Source: Geminicoccaceae bacterium
GTDB taxonomy: Bacteria; Pseudomonadota; Alphaproteobacteria; Geminicoccales; Geminicoccaceae
Assembly: GCA_030824835.1 (NCBI GenBank)
Contig: JAPJRA010000011.1
Location: 1 to 19,073 of the forward strand
Length of the DNA: 19,073 nucleotides
Direction: 5' to 3'
The notes under the pieces were generated by a model. It saw only the letters and a list, made by a program, of their open reading frames with translations, did no database searches and was not told where the DNA came from. The position numbers were made by a program, and so were the translations under genes. Shown piece after piece: positions 1 through 7,976 of the stretch. The first letter of the stretch is position 1. Each line of letters starts with the position of its first letter.

Positions 1-2
1 CG

Positions 3-236
3 GTCGATGTTGCCCGCCTGCGGCTCATTCAGGAGCTGCGCCATGATCTGGCTATCGATGCCGAGGCGATCCCGGTGGTGCTATCGCTCGTCGACGAGAT
101 GTACATGCTGCGACGGCGCCTCGGGGCTCTGACCCGCGCCCTGGCCGAGACCTCGCCGGACGTGCGGACAACCGTACGTGCCCGGTGCCAGGTGCTGCTG
201 TGGGGAGCCGAAGTGGAGGACGACGGGCCGCAGTAA
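3..236 (+). CDS. cbpM: Chaperone modulator CbpM, C-terminal part (5' end outside window)
   Basis: Only the last 77 codons are present, ending in TAA at 234-236; the frame is open to the left edge. The translation begins VDVARLRLIQELRHDL and continues through AIPVVLSLVDEMYMLRRRL. This is the MerR-like helical pattern of CbpM proteins: an Arg-Leu-rich helix, an 'IPVVL..LVDE' helix, then a heptad-like leucine/arginine helix. CbpM binds and modulates the DnaJ homologue CbpA, so a cbpA/dnaJ-like gene is expected just left of the window; that is inference. Complete family members are about 100 residues, so roughly a quarter is missing. Two adjacent acidic residues (EVEDDG) end the protein. No good intrinsic terminator follows. 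The only nearby stem (321-326 with 334-339) lacks a T-run. Confidence 0.8.
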   Translation, partial: VDVARLRLIQELRHDLAIDAEAIPVVLSLVDEMYMLRRRLGALTRALAETSPDVRTTVRARCQVLLWGAEVEDDGPQ

Positions 237-408
237 TATGCAGCATTCGTCCGCAGAATTGTTTTGGTATGCTCTCCCATAAACGGGAAGACTCTATTGC
301 GGCCCGGTTCGGAAGCGCAGGCCGGTGCCGTTGACCGGCGAATACTTGTCTCGTTTCGACGATTATTGTAACCAATTGAGATTGGAAGACTCGGACGCTG
401 CGCGCTGC

Positions 409-423
409 TGCTGCGTTGCAGCA
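409..423. repeat. TGC-rich inverted repeat
   Basis: Perfect 6-bp arms TGCTGC and GCAGCA separated by GTT. It ends five bases before a TTGACT hexamer at 428-433 that is followed after 17 bases by TAGGGT (451-456), a plausible plus-strand sigma70-type promoter. The arrangement suggests an operator or activator site. The TGC-rich core recalls alphaproteobacterial PhaR-type sites, but no polyhydroxybutyrate gene is nearby, so this is a weak suggestion. Confidence 0.35.
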
Positions 424-427
424 TTGC

Positions 428-456
428 TTGACTTTCGTCTCGTCGCTTCCTAGGGT
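428..456 (+). promoter_or_regulatory. Possible plus-strand promoter (TTGACT-17-TAGGGT)
   Basis: TTGACT matches five of six bases of the -35 consensus. TAGGGT matches three of six of the -10 consensus, at the ideal 17-base spacing. Transcription would start near 463 and run antisense to the candidate small RNA at 501-745. No good protein start lies downstream, so its role is unclear. Confidence 0.3.
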
Positions 457-500
457 TCGGGCGCAGCCGGGACTGAACGGGCCGGCTTTAGGTGCTCGGT

Positions 501-530
501 AAAAAAGTGGCCAGGTCCGAAGACCCGGCC
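501..530 (-). terminator. Strong Rho-independent terminator, minus strand
   Basis: Read on the minus strand, GGCC-g-GGTC-UUCG-GACC-u-GGCC forms two 4-bp stem blocks, with one mismatch between them, capped by the very stable C(UUCG)G tetraloop. The stem ends two bases before a run of six T (plus strand 501-506). This is a textbook intrinsic terminator for leftward transcription. The nearest leftward protein gene (LysR type) ends at 798, 267 bp away, so the terminator more likely ends a separate RNA, or a very long 3' UTR. Confidence 0.85.
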
Positions 531-745
531 AAGTTGATCAGGGAGGCTAAACGTCTGGGAGAGAAGAGGGTCCTAGAACCCTCCCTGTCCAAGGGCATTG
601 CACCCCAGGACGCACGTGCCAAACCGAAGTTTGACCCGCCAACATCAAGGTCGCCCAGAACAACGGCCTTGCTGCACTGCACAAATTAATCATCGGAAGG
701 CCCCCTGCCTAGGGGGTGTGGCGTCTATTCGTGTGACGCTTCGGC
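501..745 (-). ncRNA. Candidate structured small RNA (unidentified)
   Basis: Between a promoter-like pair (752-781) and a UUCG-capped terminator (501-530) the minus strand contains successive local hairpins. These are CCCCCT/AGGGGG with a 4-base loop (701-716); a 7-bp stem, one G-U pair included, closed by C(UUCG)G (618-635); GTCC/GGAC with an inner GGG/CCC (587-611); and GAGGGT/ACCCTC with a 6-base loop (566-583). The 7-bp pair at 540-546 with 580-586 competes with the last. Two UUCG loops oriented for the same strand make that strand the likely transcript. I cannot match it to 6S, SRP, RNase P or tmRNA from sequence alone. Ends are inferred: the 3' end is well placed by the terminator, the 5' end is approximate. 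Confidence 0.45.
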
Positions 746-751
746 ATGAGG

Positions 752-781
752 GGTATGCGTTTTCGCGGCAGCAGGAGTCAA
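752..781 (-). promoter_or_regulatory. Possible promoter for the minus-strand small RNA
   Basis: On the minus strand TTGACT (plus 776-781) matches five of six -35 bases. It is followed after 18 bases by CATACC (plus 752-757), a weak -10. It starts only 17 bp beyond the stop codon of the LysR-type gene. It would start an RNA near 745 ending at the 501-530 terminator, about 245 nt. Confidence 0.35.
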
Positions 782-797
782 GAAGCGACCGGTCAGT

Positions 798-1712
798 TTA
801 CCAGACTGGCTGCTCGGCGACCTTTTCGAGAAGAAAATCTCGGAATACGGACACTCGCTTGGAAGTCTTTAGCTCTTCCGGATAGACGAAGTAGGCCGTG
901 AAGCTCGGCCCTTCCACGTCTTCCAGAACGCGTTGCAGCGAGCTGCTGGAGACGCCCAGATAATCGGGCAACGACGCCAAACCGAGTCCGCTCTCCGCTG
1001 CGCGCAGCATGCCGAACACGTTGTTGATGCTCAGCGTCGGGGGACGGGCTGGGCGGACGTCATCGTCATCACGGCCGGCGGTCAAAATCCAGTTCAGGCT
1101 GTCGACCGGCACAGCCGCGGCCTCGCCGTAGGCAATCAGGCGATGCTGATCGAGGTCGTCGAAGCTGGTGGGAATCCCCTGTCTCTCCAGATAGGCCGGC
1201 GCACCGTAGATGTGCGTATGCACCGTCATCAGTCGCCGCTGGATGAGATCGGGCTGCGTCGGTCGTGCCACCCGAATAGCGACGTCTGCTTCCCGCATGC
1301 TCAGGTCGACATCGCTGTCGCCGATGACCAGCGAGATGGAGATGTCCGGATGGCGCTCGACGAAATCCGGGAGCTGAGCCACCAGCCACACCGTGCCCAG
1401 GCCGATGGTCGCATTGATGCGCAGCCGGCCGGCGGGCGAATCGCGGCTCTCGCCCAGAGCGGTCTGCACGGACGCCATGCGCTTGGCGACCTCGTTGGCC
1501 GTATGGAGGAGAATCTCGCCCTGCTCGGTCAACACTAGGCCACGCGCGTGGCGATGGAAGAGAGGGGTGCCGAGATCTTCCTCGAGCGCACCGATCTGCC
1601 GGCTGATGGCGGATTGGCTGAGGCCCAACCCTTCCGCGGCGCGAGTGAAGCTGCCTGCCTGAGCCACCGCGTGAAACACGCGGACCCGATCCCAGTCCAT
1701 CATCGGTGTCAT
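798..1712 (-). CDS. LysR-family transcriptional regulator
   Basis: A 304-residue LysR-type regulator. The N-terminal winged helix-turn-helix (WDRVRVFHAVAQAGSFTRAAEGLGLSQSAISRQIGALEEDLG...) is followed by FHRHARGLVLTEQG, typical of the HTH_1 family. A periplasmic-binding-like effector domain comes after it (LRINATIGLGTVWLV... to ...SLPDYLG). I chose ATG at 1712 because GGGGAA lies 5-6 bases upstream. ATGs at 1733 (7 bp after the trxB stop) and 1700 (MDWDR) are possible alternatives. The gene starts 28 bp after trxB in the same direction, so the two are probably co-transcribed. A LysR regulator directly behind trxB is common in alphaproteobacteria, but its effector and targets are not evident here. 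Size is normal for the family. Confidence 0.9.
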   Translation of the reverse strand: MTPMMDWDRVRVFHAVAQAGSFTRAAEGLGLSQSAISRQIGALEEDLGTPLFHRHARGLVLTEQGEILLHTANEVAKRMASVQTALGESRDSPAGRLRINATIGLGTVWLVAQLPDFVERHPDISISLVIGDSDVDLSMREADVAIRVARPTQPDLIQRRLMTVHTHIYGAPAYLERQGIPTSFDDLDQHRLIAYGEAAAVPVDSLNWILTAGRDDDDVRPARPPTLSINNVFGMLRAAESGLGLASLPDYLGVSSSSLQRVLEDVEGPSFTAYFVYPEELKTSKRVSVFRDFLLEKVAEQPVW

Positions 1713-1740
1713 TCTGTTCCCCGTCATCGGCATTGTTGGG

Positions 1741-2685
1741 TCAGCTGTGCCCTGCGAGGAACTTCTCGGTGTCCAGGGCTGCCATGCAGCCGCTGCCTGC
1801 CGCTGTCACCGCCTGCCGGTAGATGCGGTCCTGGACGTCGCCGGCGGCGAACACGCCGGGGACGCCGGTCAACGTACTGCCAGGTCGCGTCAGGATGTAG
1901 CCGTCAGGATCCATGTCCAGCTGACCTTTGAACAAGGCCGTGGCCGGATCGTGGCCGATGGCGACGAACAGGCCTTCCACCGGCAGATCGTGGGTCCTGC
2001 CCGTACCGACCTCCCGCAGACGGACCCCAGTCACTGCCTTGGGCTGGTCGGTCCCCAATACCTCGGCCACGACATGGTTCCAGATCACCTCGATACGCGG
2101 GTGGCTGAAGAGTCGATCCTGCATCACCTTCTCGGCCCGCAAGCTGTCGCGCCGATGGACCAGCGTCACCTTCTGGCACATCTGCGCCAGGTAGAGCGCC
2201 TCCTCGACCGCGGTATTACCACCGCCGACAATGGCCACCGTTTTGCCCCGGAAGAAAAAACCGTCGCAGGTGGCGCAGGCGGAAACGCCGGCGCCGGAGT
2301 AGCGGCGCTCGCTGTCCAGCCCAAGCCACCGGGCCTGAGCGCCGGTGGCAATGATCAGCGCCTCGGCCAGGATGAGGCTGCCGTCATCGAGCCGTACCTT
2401 GAACGGCCGTACCGATAGATCGACTTCGCTGACGACATCATAAATCAGTTCGGCGCCGCAGTGCGCTGCCTGCGCCGACATCTGCTCCATCAACCATGGA
2501 CCCTGGATCACGTCGGCGAAGCCAGGATAGTTCTCGACATCGGTGGTGATCGTCAGCTGCCCGCCGGGCTGCAACCCCTGGACTACGATCGGCTGCAGAT
2601 TGGCGCGGGCAGCGTAGATGGCGGCCGTCAGACCGGCGGCACCCGCGCCAATGATCAGCACCTTGGTCGTCTTCGTCGCACTCAT
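1741..2685 (-). CDS. trxB: Thioredoxin-disulfide reductase (TrxB)
   Basis: A 314-residue cytoplasmic flavoenzyme that uses NADPH to reduce oxidised thioredoxin. FAD-binding GAGAAGLTAA is at residues 13-22 and a second FAD contact FAAGDVQD at about 279-286. The redox-active CATC pair is C137/C140. The NADPH Rossmann motif GGGNTAVEEA is at 154-163, followed by HRRD, which binds the NADPH phosphate. Length agrees with the low-molecular-weight bacterial class (about 320). I start at ATG 2685; a GTG immediately before it (2688) is in frame but has no better ribosome site. greA lies 94 bp upstream and the LysR-type gene 28 bp downstream in the same orientation. All catalytic residues are present, so it should be active. 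Confidence 0.96.
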   Translation of the reverse strand: MSATKTTKVLIIGAGAAGLTAAIYAARANLQPIVVQGLQPGGQLTITTDVENYPGFADVIQGPWLMEQMSAQAAHCGAELIYDVVSEVDLSVRPFKVRLDDGSLILAEALIIATGAQARWLGLDSERRYSGAGVSACATCDGFFFRGKTVAIVGGGNTAVEEALYLAQMCQKVTLVHRRDSLRAEKVMQDRLFSHPRIEVIWNHVVAEVLGTDQPKAVTGVRLREVGTGRTHDLPVEGLFVAIGHDPATALFKGQLDMDPDGYILTRPGSTLTGVPGVFAAGDVQDRIYRQAVTAAGSGCMAALDTEKFLAGHS

Positions 2686-2719
2686 CACACTCGGGTCCAG
2701 GCAGGTGCGTGACGGCCGC

Positions 2720-2748
2720 GGGACGTGCCCCCGCCCGGCAGACGTCCC
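2720..2748. repeat. Inverted repeat in the greA-trxB gap
   Basis: GGGACGT (2720-2726) and ACGTCCC (2742-2748) are perfect 7-bp arms around a 15-base C-rich spacer, 35-63 bp upstream of trxB. It could be an operator or a leader stem for trxB. It is not followed by a T-run on either strand, so it is not an intrinsic terminator. Confidence 0.35.
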
Positions 2749-2760
2749 GACAACATCGCA

Positions 2761-2775
2761 GCCGCCCCTGGCGGC
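2761..2775 (-). other. GC hairpin just after greA
   Basis: GCCGCC and GGCGGC (6 bp, 3-base loop) start five bases beyond the greA stop codon on the minus strand. The following sequence has no T-run, so it may stabilise the greA 3' end or slow RNA polymerase rather than terminate fully. This is compatible with partial read-through into trxB. Confidence 0.35.
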
Positions 2776-2779
2776 GCGC

Positions 2780-3256
2780 TCAGTTGTAGCCGACCTCGAT
2801 AATCTCGAAATAGCGGACGCCGCGCGGGGTGGTCACCTCGACGCTGTCGCCCGCCTCCTTGCCGAGAATTGCCTGGGCCAACGGCGACTGGATCGACAGC
2901 AGGCCCGACTGGATGTCGGCCTCCTCGGGTCCAACCACCTGATAGCACGCCTTCTCGTCGGTATCTTCGTCGACCAGCTTGACCCGCGCGCCGAACATCA
3001 CCCGGCTGCCACTCAGGTTGCGGATGTCGATCACCTCAGCTCGGGACAGCTTGTCCTCGAGCTCCATCACCCGGCCTTCGATGAAGCCCTGGCGTTCGCG
3101 AGCGGCATGATACTCGGCGTTCTCCGACAGGTCGCCATGCTCGCGTGCCGCCGCGATCGCCTTGATGACCGCAGGCCGTTCCTCGACTTTCAAGCGGCGC
3201 AACTCGGCGCTCAAGCGGGCATGGCCCTCGGGGGTCATCGGGACTTTGATCGTCAT
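2780..3256 (-). CDS. greA: Transcription elongation factor GreA
   Basis: A 158-residue protein, the same length as Escherichia coli GreA. It binds the RNA polymerase secondary channel and stimulates cleavage of backtracked transcripts. The N-terminal coiled coil (residues 12-75) carries the tip motif REHGDLSENAEY, whose acidic residues D42 and E45 correspond to the catalytic-tip acids. The C-terminal FKBP-like domain ends VTTPRGVRYFEIIEVGY. ATG at 3256 gives the standard MTIKVPMTPEG start; an upstream TTG at 3277 would add seven residues and falls inside a palindrome, so I rejected it. A terminator separates the gene from carB, so it probably has its own promoter or depends on read-through. 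The ribosome site is weak. Confidence 0.96.
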   Translation of the reverse strand: MTIKVPMTPEGHARLSAELRRLKVEERPAVIKAIAAAREHGDLSENAEYHAARERQGFIEGRVMELEDKLSRAEVIDIRNLSGSRVMFGARVKLVDEDTDEKACYQVVGPEEADIQSGLLSIQSPLAQAILGKEAGDSVEVTTPRGVRYFEIIEVGYN

Positions 3257-3262
3257 CACGCG

Positions 3263-3279
3263 CCTTGATCCAATCAAGG
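3263..3279. repeat. Palindrome in the greA leader
   Basis: CCTTGAT and ATCAAGG are perfect 7-bp arms with a 3-base spacer, ending 7 bp before the greA ATG. It could be an operator or a 5' leader hairpin that affects greA translation initiation, since the putative ribosome site overlaps the AAGG of the right arm on the minus strand. It is separate from the carB terminator next to it. Confidence 0.4.
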
Positions 3280-3284
3280 GTGGG

Positions 3285-3326
3285 AAAAAGGAGATCGCGT
3301 CGTGCAGCGCGGGCGACGACGCGATC
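3285..3326 (-). terminator. Intrinsic terminator of carA-carB
   Basis: On the minus strand, GATCGCGTCGT pairs perfectly with ACGACGCGATC (11 bp, plus 3316-3326 and 3293-3303) across a 12-base loop. TC-C and a run of five T follow (plus 3285-3289). The first stem base overlaps the carB stop codon (3325-3327), so the terminator begins inside the end of the gene. It separates the carAB unit from greA. Confidence 0.8.
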
Positions 3327-6300
3327 AGTGCGAGGCCTCAAAATACGATTGCAGCGACGTCACTTCAAGCTCACCGGACAGAACTCTGTCCAAAGCCTGG
3401 ACAACGGCCCGGGCCCCCGGCAGCGTGGTGTAATATGGTAACCGCGCCATGAGCGCCGCCCGCCGCAACTCGTAGCTGTCGCGAATCGCCTGACGGCCGT
3501 CGGTGGTGTTAATCACCATGGCGATGGCGCCATCCTTGATCATGTCGACGATGTGCGGACGGCCTTCGTGGACTTTCTTGACGGCCGTCACGGGCAGGTT
3601 CGCGGCCGCGATCGCCGCGGCCGTGCCCCGGGTCGCCGCCACCGTGAAGCCCAGCTCATGCAGTCGCTTGGCCAGCGCCACCGCGGCCGGCTTGTCGCGC
3701 TCGCGCACGGACACGAACACCGTGCCGGATTCCGGCAGCTCCGTGCCGGCACCTAGCTGCGACTTGATGAAGGCCGCGGCGAAATCGCGGTCCAGCCCCA
3801 TCACCTCGCCGGTCGACTTCATCTCCGGACCGAGCAGGAGATCGACGCCGGGGAAGCGGGCGAACGGGAACACCGCTTCCTTCACGGCGACATGCTCGGT
3901 CGGTTGCGGGCGCAGCGGGAAGTCGGCCAGCCGCTCGCCGGCCATGATCCGCGCGGCGATCTTGGCTACGGGGCTGCCGATCGCCTTGGCGACGAACGGT
4001 ACCGTGCGGCTGGCGCGAGGGTTGACCTCCAAGATGAAGACCTCGCCGTCCTTGACCGCCATCTGCACGTTCATCAGGCCGCGGACCTGCAGCGCCCGGG
4101 CCAAGGCCTCGGCCTGGCGCTCGATCTCGCGGACCGTCTGCGCAGGCAGCGAGTAGGGCGGCAGCGAGCACGCGCTATCGCCCGAATGCACGCCGGCCTC
4201 CTCGACATGCTCCATCACGCCGGCGATGGCCACCGTCTCACCGTCGGCCAGTACGTCGATGTCGACCTCGACCGCGTCCTGAAGGTAGCGGTCGATGAGG
4301 ATCGGCCCGAGATCGGACGCTCGCGCTGCATCGGACATGAAGCTCTGCACGTCCTCGGCCGAGTGCACGATGCGCATCGCCCGTCCACCCAGCACGTAGG
4401 AAGGCCTGATCACCAGCGGGTAGCCCAGCGCATCGGCCTTGGCGATGGCATCGGCCGGGCCGTGGCAGATTGCGTTGTCGGGCTGCTTGAGGTCCAGCTT
4501 GTGCAGCAGCTGCTGAAATCGCTCCCGGTCTTCGGCGAGATCGATGGCGTCCGGCGAGGTGCCCAGGATCGGTACACCCGCCTTTTCCAGCGCATGGCTG
4601 AGCTTGAGCGGCGTCTGGCCGCCGAGCTGGACGATGACGCCGACGAGCTCGCCACGGCTGGCCTCCAGGTGGCAGATCTCGAGCACGTCCTCGGCCGTCA
4701 GCGATTCGAAGTATAGCCGGTCGGAGGTGTCGGGATCCGTCGAGACCGTCTCCGGGTTGCAGTTGATCATGATGGTCTCGAACCCGGCCTCCGCGAGGCC
4801 GAACGCCGCGTGCACGCAGCAATAATCGAACTCGATGCCCTGGCCGATACGGTTCGGGCCGCCACCCAGGATGATCACCTTGCGCCGATCCGACGGCCAG
4901 CTCTCGCACTCGCCATTGGGCTCGCCGACAATCCCGGTCTCATAGCAGCTGTAAAGATAGGGCGTGCGGGCAGCGAACTCGGCCGCGCAGGTGTCGATGC
5001 GCTTGAACACCGGGCGAACATCCAGGGCAATCCGCCGTGCCCGCACCGCTTCTTCGCTCTGGCCGGTGAGGTCGGCGAGCCGGTGATCGGAAAATCCGTC
5101 CGCCTTCAAGGCGTGCAGCACGTCGCGGTCGTCAGGCAGCCCGTTCTGCCGAAGTGCCGTCTCGGTCCGGACCAGTTCCTGGATCTGGGCCAGGAACCAC
5201 GGATCATAGGCGCAGGCGCCATGGACCTCGGGAATCGACAGCCCTTCGCGGAAGGCCTGTGCAATCAGCCGTAACCGATCGGGTGTCGGCCGGGCCAGAG
5301 CGGCAAGGATCGCGTCGCGTGGCCGGTCATCGCCGGTGAGGCCGGGGATCTCGATCTCGTCCAGCCCCGACAGGCCGGTTTCCAGACCCCGCAGCGCCTT
5401 CTGCAGCGATTCCTTGAAGGTGCGGCCCATGGCCATGACCTCGCCCACCGACTTCATCGACGTGGTGAGCAGAGGCTCGGTCTCGGGGAACTTCTCGAAG
5501 GTGAAGCGCGGGATCTTGGTGACGACGTAGTCGATCGTGGGCTCGAACGAGGCCGGCGTAGCGCCGGTGATGTCGTTTTGGATCTCGTCCAACGTGTAGC
5601 CGACGGCGAGCTTGGCGGCGACCTTGGCGATCGGGAAGCCCGTGGCCTTGGAGGCCAGGGCGGAGCTGCGCGAGACGCGCGGGTTCATCTCGATCACCAC
5701 CATCCGGCCGTCGGCCGGATCGATCGCCCACTGCACGTTGGAGCCGCCGGTGTCGACCCCGATTTCGCGCAAGACCGCGATCGAGGCGCTGCGCATCCGC
5801 TGATATTCCTTGTCGGTCAAGGTCAGCGCCGGCGCGACGGTGATGCTGTCGCCGGTATGCACGCCCATCGGGTCGATGTTCTCGATCGAGCAGATGATGA
5901 TGCAGTTGTCCGCGCGGTCGCGGACGACCTCCATCTCATACTCCTTCCAGCCCAGCACCGACTGCTCGACCAGCACCTCGGTGATCGGGGAAGCATCGAG
6001 GCCCGAGGCAACGATCAGCTCGAACTCCTCGCGATTGTAGGCGATGCCGCCGCCCGTGCCGCCCAGCGTGAACGAGGGGCGAATGATCGCCGGTAGGCCG
6101 ATCTCGGCCAGCGCGTCGCGCGCCTGCTCCAGCGAACGGACCACTTGGCTACGCGGGAGGTCGAGCCCGATCCTGGCCATGGCCTGGCGAAACAGCTCGC
6201 GATCCTCGGCCATGTCGATGGCTTCGGGTGAGGCCCCGATCAGCTCGACACCCAGCCGGGCCAGCGTGCCGTCTCGGGCCAGTGCCATCGCGACATTGAG

Positions 6301-6585
6301 GGCCGTCTGCCCGCCCATGGTCGGCAGCACGGCATCCGGCCGCTCGGTCTCGATGATCTTGGCGACGATCGCGGGGTTGAGTGGCTCGATATAGGTGACG
6401 TCGGCCGTTTCCGGGTCCGTCATGATCGTGGCCGGGTTCGAATTGACCAGAATCACCCGGTACCCTTCCTGACGCAGCGCCTTGCAGGCCTGGGTGCCGG
6501 AATAGTCGAACTCGCAGGCTTGGCCGATCACGATCGGCCCGGCGCCAATGACCAGGATCGAGCGGAGGTCGGTACGTTTGGGCAT
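3325..6585 (-). CDS. carB: Carbamoyl-phosphate synthase large subunit (CarB)
   Basis: 1086 residues, compared with 1073 in E. coli. It makes carbamoyl phosphate from bicarbonate, ammonia (channelled from CarA) and two ATP, feeding arginine and pyrimidine synthesis. The two homologous synthetase halves are visible: [22 protein letters not shown] opens the first (carboxyphosphate) half and [20 protein letters not shown] the second (from about residue 565). Each has its ATP-grasp domain with MGGQTALN or LGGQTPLK and [12 protein letters not shown] metal-binding motifs. The last about 150 residues are the MGS-like allosteric domain ([21 protein letters not shown]...). ATG at 6585 is the natural start, 45 bp after the carA stop, so carA and carB form one operon. 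The frame is intact and ends in a terminator. Confidence 0.98.
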   Translation of the reverse strand: MPKRTDLRSILVIGAGPIVIGQACEFDYSGTQACKALRQEGYRVILVNSNPATIMTDPETADVTYIEPLNPAIVAKIIETERPDAVLPTMGGQTALNVAMALARDGTLARLGVELIGASPEAIDMAEDRELFRQAMARIGLDLPRSQVVRSLEQARDALAEIGLPAIIRPSFTLGGTGGGIAYNREEFELIVASGLDASPITEVLVEQSVLGWKEYEMEVVRDRADNCIIICSIENIDPMGVHTGDSITVAPALTLTDKEYQRMRSASIAVLREIGVDTGGSNVQWAIDPADGRMVVIEMNPRVSRSSALASKATGFPIAKVAAKLAVGYTLDEIQNDITGATPASFEPTIDYVVTKIPRFTFEKFPETEPLLTTSMKSVGEVMAMGRTFKESLQKALRGLETGLSGLDEIEIPGLTGDDRPRDAILAALARPTPDRLRLIAQAFREGLSIPEVHGACAYDPWFLAQIQELVRTETALRQNGLPDDRDVLHALKADGFSDHRLADLTGQSEEAVRARRIALDVRPVFKRIDTCAAEFAARTPYLYSCYETGIVGEPNGECESWPSDRRKVIILGGGPNRIGQGIEFDYCCVHAAFGLAEAGFETIMINCNPETVSTDPDTSDRLYFESLTAEDVLEICHLEASRGELVGVIVQLGGQTPLKLSHALEKAGVPILGTSPDAIDLAEDRERFQQLLHKLDLKQPDNAICHGPADAIAKADALGYPLVIRPSYVLGGRAMRIVHSAEDVQSFMSDAARASDLGPILIDRYLQDAVEVDIDVLADGETVAIAGVMEHVEEAGVHSGDSACSLPPYSLPAQTVREIERQAEALARALQVRGLMNVQMAVKDGEVFILEVNPRASRTVPFVAKAIGSPVAKIAARIMAGERLADFPLRPQPTEHVAVKEAVFPFARFPGVDLLLGPEMKSTGEVMGLDRDFAAAFIKSQLGAGTELPESGTVFVSVRERDKPAAVALAKRLHELGFTVAATRGTAAAIAAANLPVTAVKKVHEGRPHIVDMIKDGAIAMVINTTDGRQAIRDSYELRRAALMARLPYYTTLPGARAVVQALDRVLSGELEVTSLQSYFEASH

Positions 6586-6601
6586 GATCAGTCCGGCAAA
6601 G

Positions 6602-6623
6602 GCCCCGTGCGCAAGATCGGGGC
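6602..6623. repeat. Inverted repeat in the carA-carB gap
   Basis: GCCCCG (6602-6607) and CGGGGC (6618-6623) flank a 10-base spacer in the 45-bp gap between carA and carB. No T-run follows on the minus strand. It may adjust read-through or protect the mRNA between the two subunits. It may also be chance in GC-rich DNA. Confidence 0.25.
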
Positions 6624-6630
6624 GGGGCGG

Positions 6631-7794
6631 TCAGACAGGCGTCTTGTCGCCTTTGATGAGGGCGACGAAGCGGTCGAACAGGTAGCTCGAATCCATGGGC
6701 CCGGGCGACGCTTCAGGATGATACTGAACCGAGAACACCGGTCGGTTCTTGAGCCGGATACCCTGGATCGTACCGTCGAACAGCGAGCGATGGGTCACTT
6801 CAATCTCGGGCGGCAGATCGTCGTCGGCAACCGCGAAGCCGTGGTTCTGGCTGGTGATCTCGACGATGCCGGTGGTGAGGTCCTTGACCGGATGGTTGGC
6901 GCCGTGGTGGCCGAACGGCATTTTCTGCGTGCGCCCGCCGAGGGCCAGGCCGAGCATCTGATGACCGAGGCAGATCCCGAAGATTGGCTTGCCGCTATTC
7001 ACCAGCTTCTTGATCTCCGGCACGGCGTAGACGCCGGTTGCCGCCGGGTCGCCGGGGCCGTTCGCCAGCACCACACCGTCGGGCGCCAGCGCCAGCACCT
7101 CGTCGGCGGTGCTGCTCGCCGGCACCACGGTCACACGACAGCCGACGCTGGCGAGGCTGCGCAGGATATTGCGCTTGATCCCATAGTCGATGGCGACGAC
7201 GTGCGGACCGTGACTGTCGCTGTGACCGTAGCCGTGCGACCAGGCCCAGCGGGTCTCCCGCCACTCGTAGCGCTGGCTGCAGGAAACTTCGCCTGCAAGG
7301 TCCATGCCTTCGAGGGACGGGCAGGCGCGCGCCCGGGCCTTCAGCTCCTCGAGGTCGAAGACGCCGTCCGTGACGTAGGCCAGGACAGCGTTCTGGGCCC
7401 CGGATTCCCGCAGGATCCGCGTGATCCGCCGTGTATCGACGCCGCCGATCGCGGCGATGCCGCGACGGTCGAGCCAGCGCTCGAGCGGCTGGTCGCTGCG
7501 CCAATTCGCTGGCTCGGTGATCGGCGCCCGGATGACCATGCCTCTTGCATATGGCGTGAGCGCTTCGATATCCTCAGGGTTCGTTCCCACGTTCCCTATA
7601 TGGGGAAAGGTGAACGTGACGATCTGACCCGCGTAGGAGGGATCCGTCAGGATCTCTTGATAGCCGGTGATGGACGTGTTGAAGACCAGCTCGCCTTCGT
7701 GCACACCTGGGCAGCCGCTGCCGACCCCAAGAAATACGGTTCCGTCCGCGAGCACGAGCGCGGCGTTCGGGTGGCGCCGGTCGAGAGTGGGCAT
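6631..7794 (-). CDS. carA: Carbamoyl-phosphate synthase small subunit (CarA)
   Basis: 387 residues (E. coli: 382). It is the glutamine amidotransferase subunit that releases ammonia from glutamine for CarB. The N-terminal CarA-specific domain ([15 protein letters not shown]... [23 protein letters not shown]) is followed by a class I glutaminase domain. That domain has nucleophile C275 in FGICLGHQ and the catalytic partners H359 and E361 in [13 protein letters not shown] at 7794 ([18 protein letters not shown]) is the family-consistent start; the open frame extends further upstream but that stretch is low-complexity and unlike CarA. It is the first gene of the leftward carAB operon and divergent from the yqeY-like gene across a 182-bp gap. 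Confidence 0.98.
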   Translation of the reverse strand: MPTLDRRHPNAALVLADGTVFLGVGSGCPGVHEGELVFNTSITGYQEILTDPSYAGQIVTFTFPHIGNVGTNPEDIEALTPYARGMVIRAPITEPANWRSDQPLERWLDRRGIAAIGGVDTRRITRILRESGAQNAVLAYVTDGVFDLEELKARARACPSLEGMDLAGEVSCSQRYEWRETRWAWSHGYGHSDSHGPHVVAIDYGIKRNILRSLASVGCRVTVVPASSTADEVLALAPDGVVLANGPGDPAATGVYAVPEIKKLVNSGKPIFGICLGHQMLGLALGGRTQKMPFGHHGANHPVKDLTTGIVEITSQNHGFAVADDDLPPEIEVTHRSLFDGTIQGIRLKNRPVFSVQYHPEASPGPMDSSYLFDRFVALIKGDKTPV

Positions 7795-7828
7795 GATGGC
7801 AGTAATCCAGAGACGGGTCGCGCAAACG

Positions 7829-7869
7829 GGAACCGTGCCAGCATGGGACGGACCTCGTCGAGCGGTTCC
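7829..7869 (-). repeat. Inverted repeat in the carA leader
   Basis: Perfect 7-bp arms GGAACCG (7829-7835) and CGGTTCC (7863-7869) around a 27-base spacer lie upstream of carA. The right arm overlaps the putative -10 hexamer, so it could be an operator for carAB or a leader stem. There is no attenuator-like T-run. Confidence 0.3.
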
Positions 7870-7893
7870 TATCACGATGGGCGAGAGCGTCAA
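7866..7893 (-). promoter_or_regulatory. Possible carAB promoter
   Basis: On the minus strand TTGACG (plus 7888-7893) is followed after 16 bases by TAGGAA (plus 7866-7871). The start would be near 7859, giving a leader of about 65 nt before carA. The -35 is good and the -10 is weak. It is the best sigma70-like pair I see in the divergent gap. Confidence 0.4.
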
Positions 7894-7976
7894 GCAAACG
7901 AAGCCGAAGGATTTGTCGGCGGTGGTCGGTCCGGGGAAGGGTTGGCGCCGCCGGTGGTGGCCAGGAGAGATAAAGA

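Larger units (their letters stand above)
237..797. other. 561-bp intergenic region without a convincing protein gene
   Basis: Small open frames exist on both strands (492-689 on + and 488-682 on -). They lack a credible ribosome binding site, resemble nothing I know, and the minus one runs straight through a strong terminator. What the region does hold is: a TGC-rich palindrome (409-423) beside a promoter-like TTGACT/TAGGGT pair on the plus strand (428-456); a UUCG-capped terminator on the minus strand (501-530); hairpins at 566-583, 587-611, 618-635 and 701-716; and a promoter-like pair on the minus strand (752-781). The structures fit a minus-strand RNA, annotated separately. Confidence 0.6.

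Noticed and set aside
566..583. tRNA/tmRNA T-arm on the minus strand (GGGTTCTAGGACCC)
   Set aside because: The loop is eight bases rather than seven, and no acceptor or anticodon arm can be paired around it.
488..689. Overlapping small open frames on both strands
   Set aside because: Neither has a good ribosome site or recognisable product; the minus one runs through a strong terminator. Structured RNA explains the region better.
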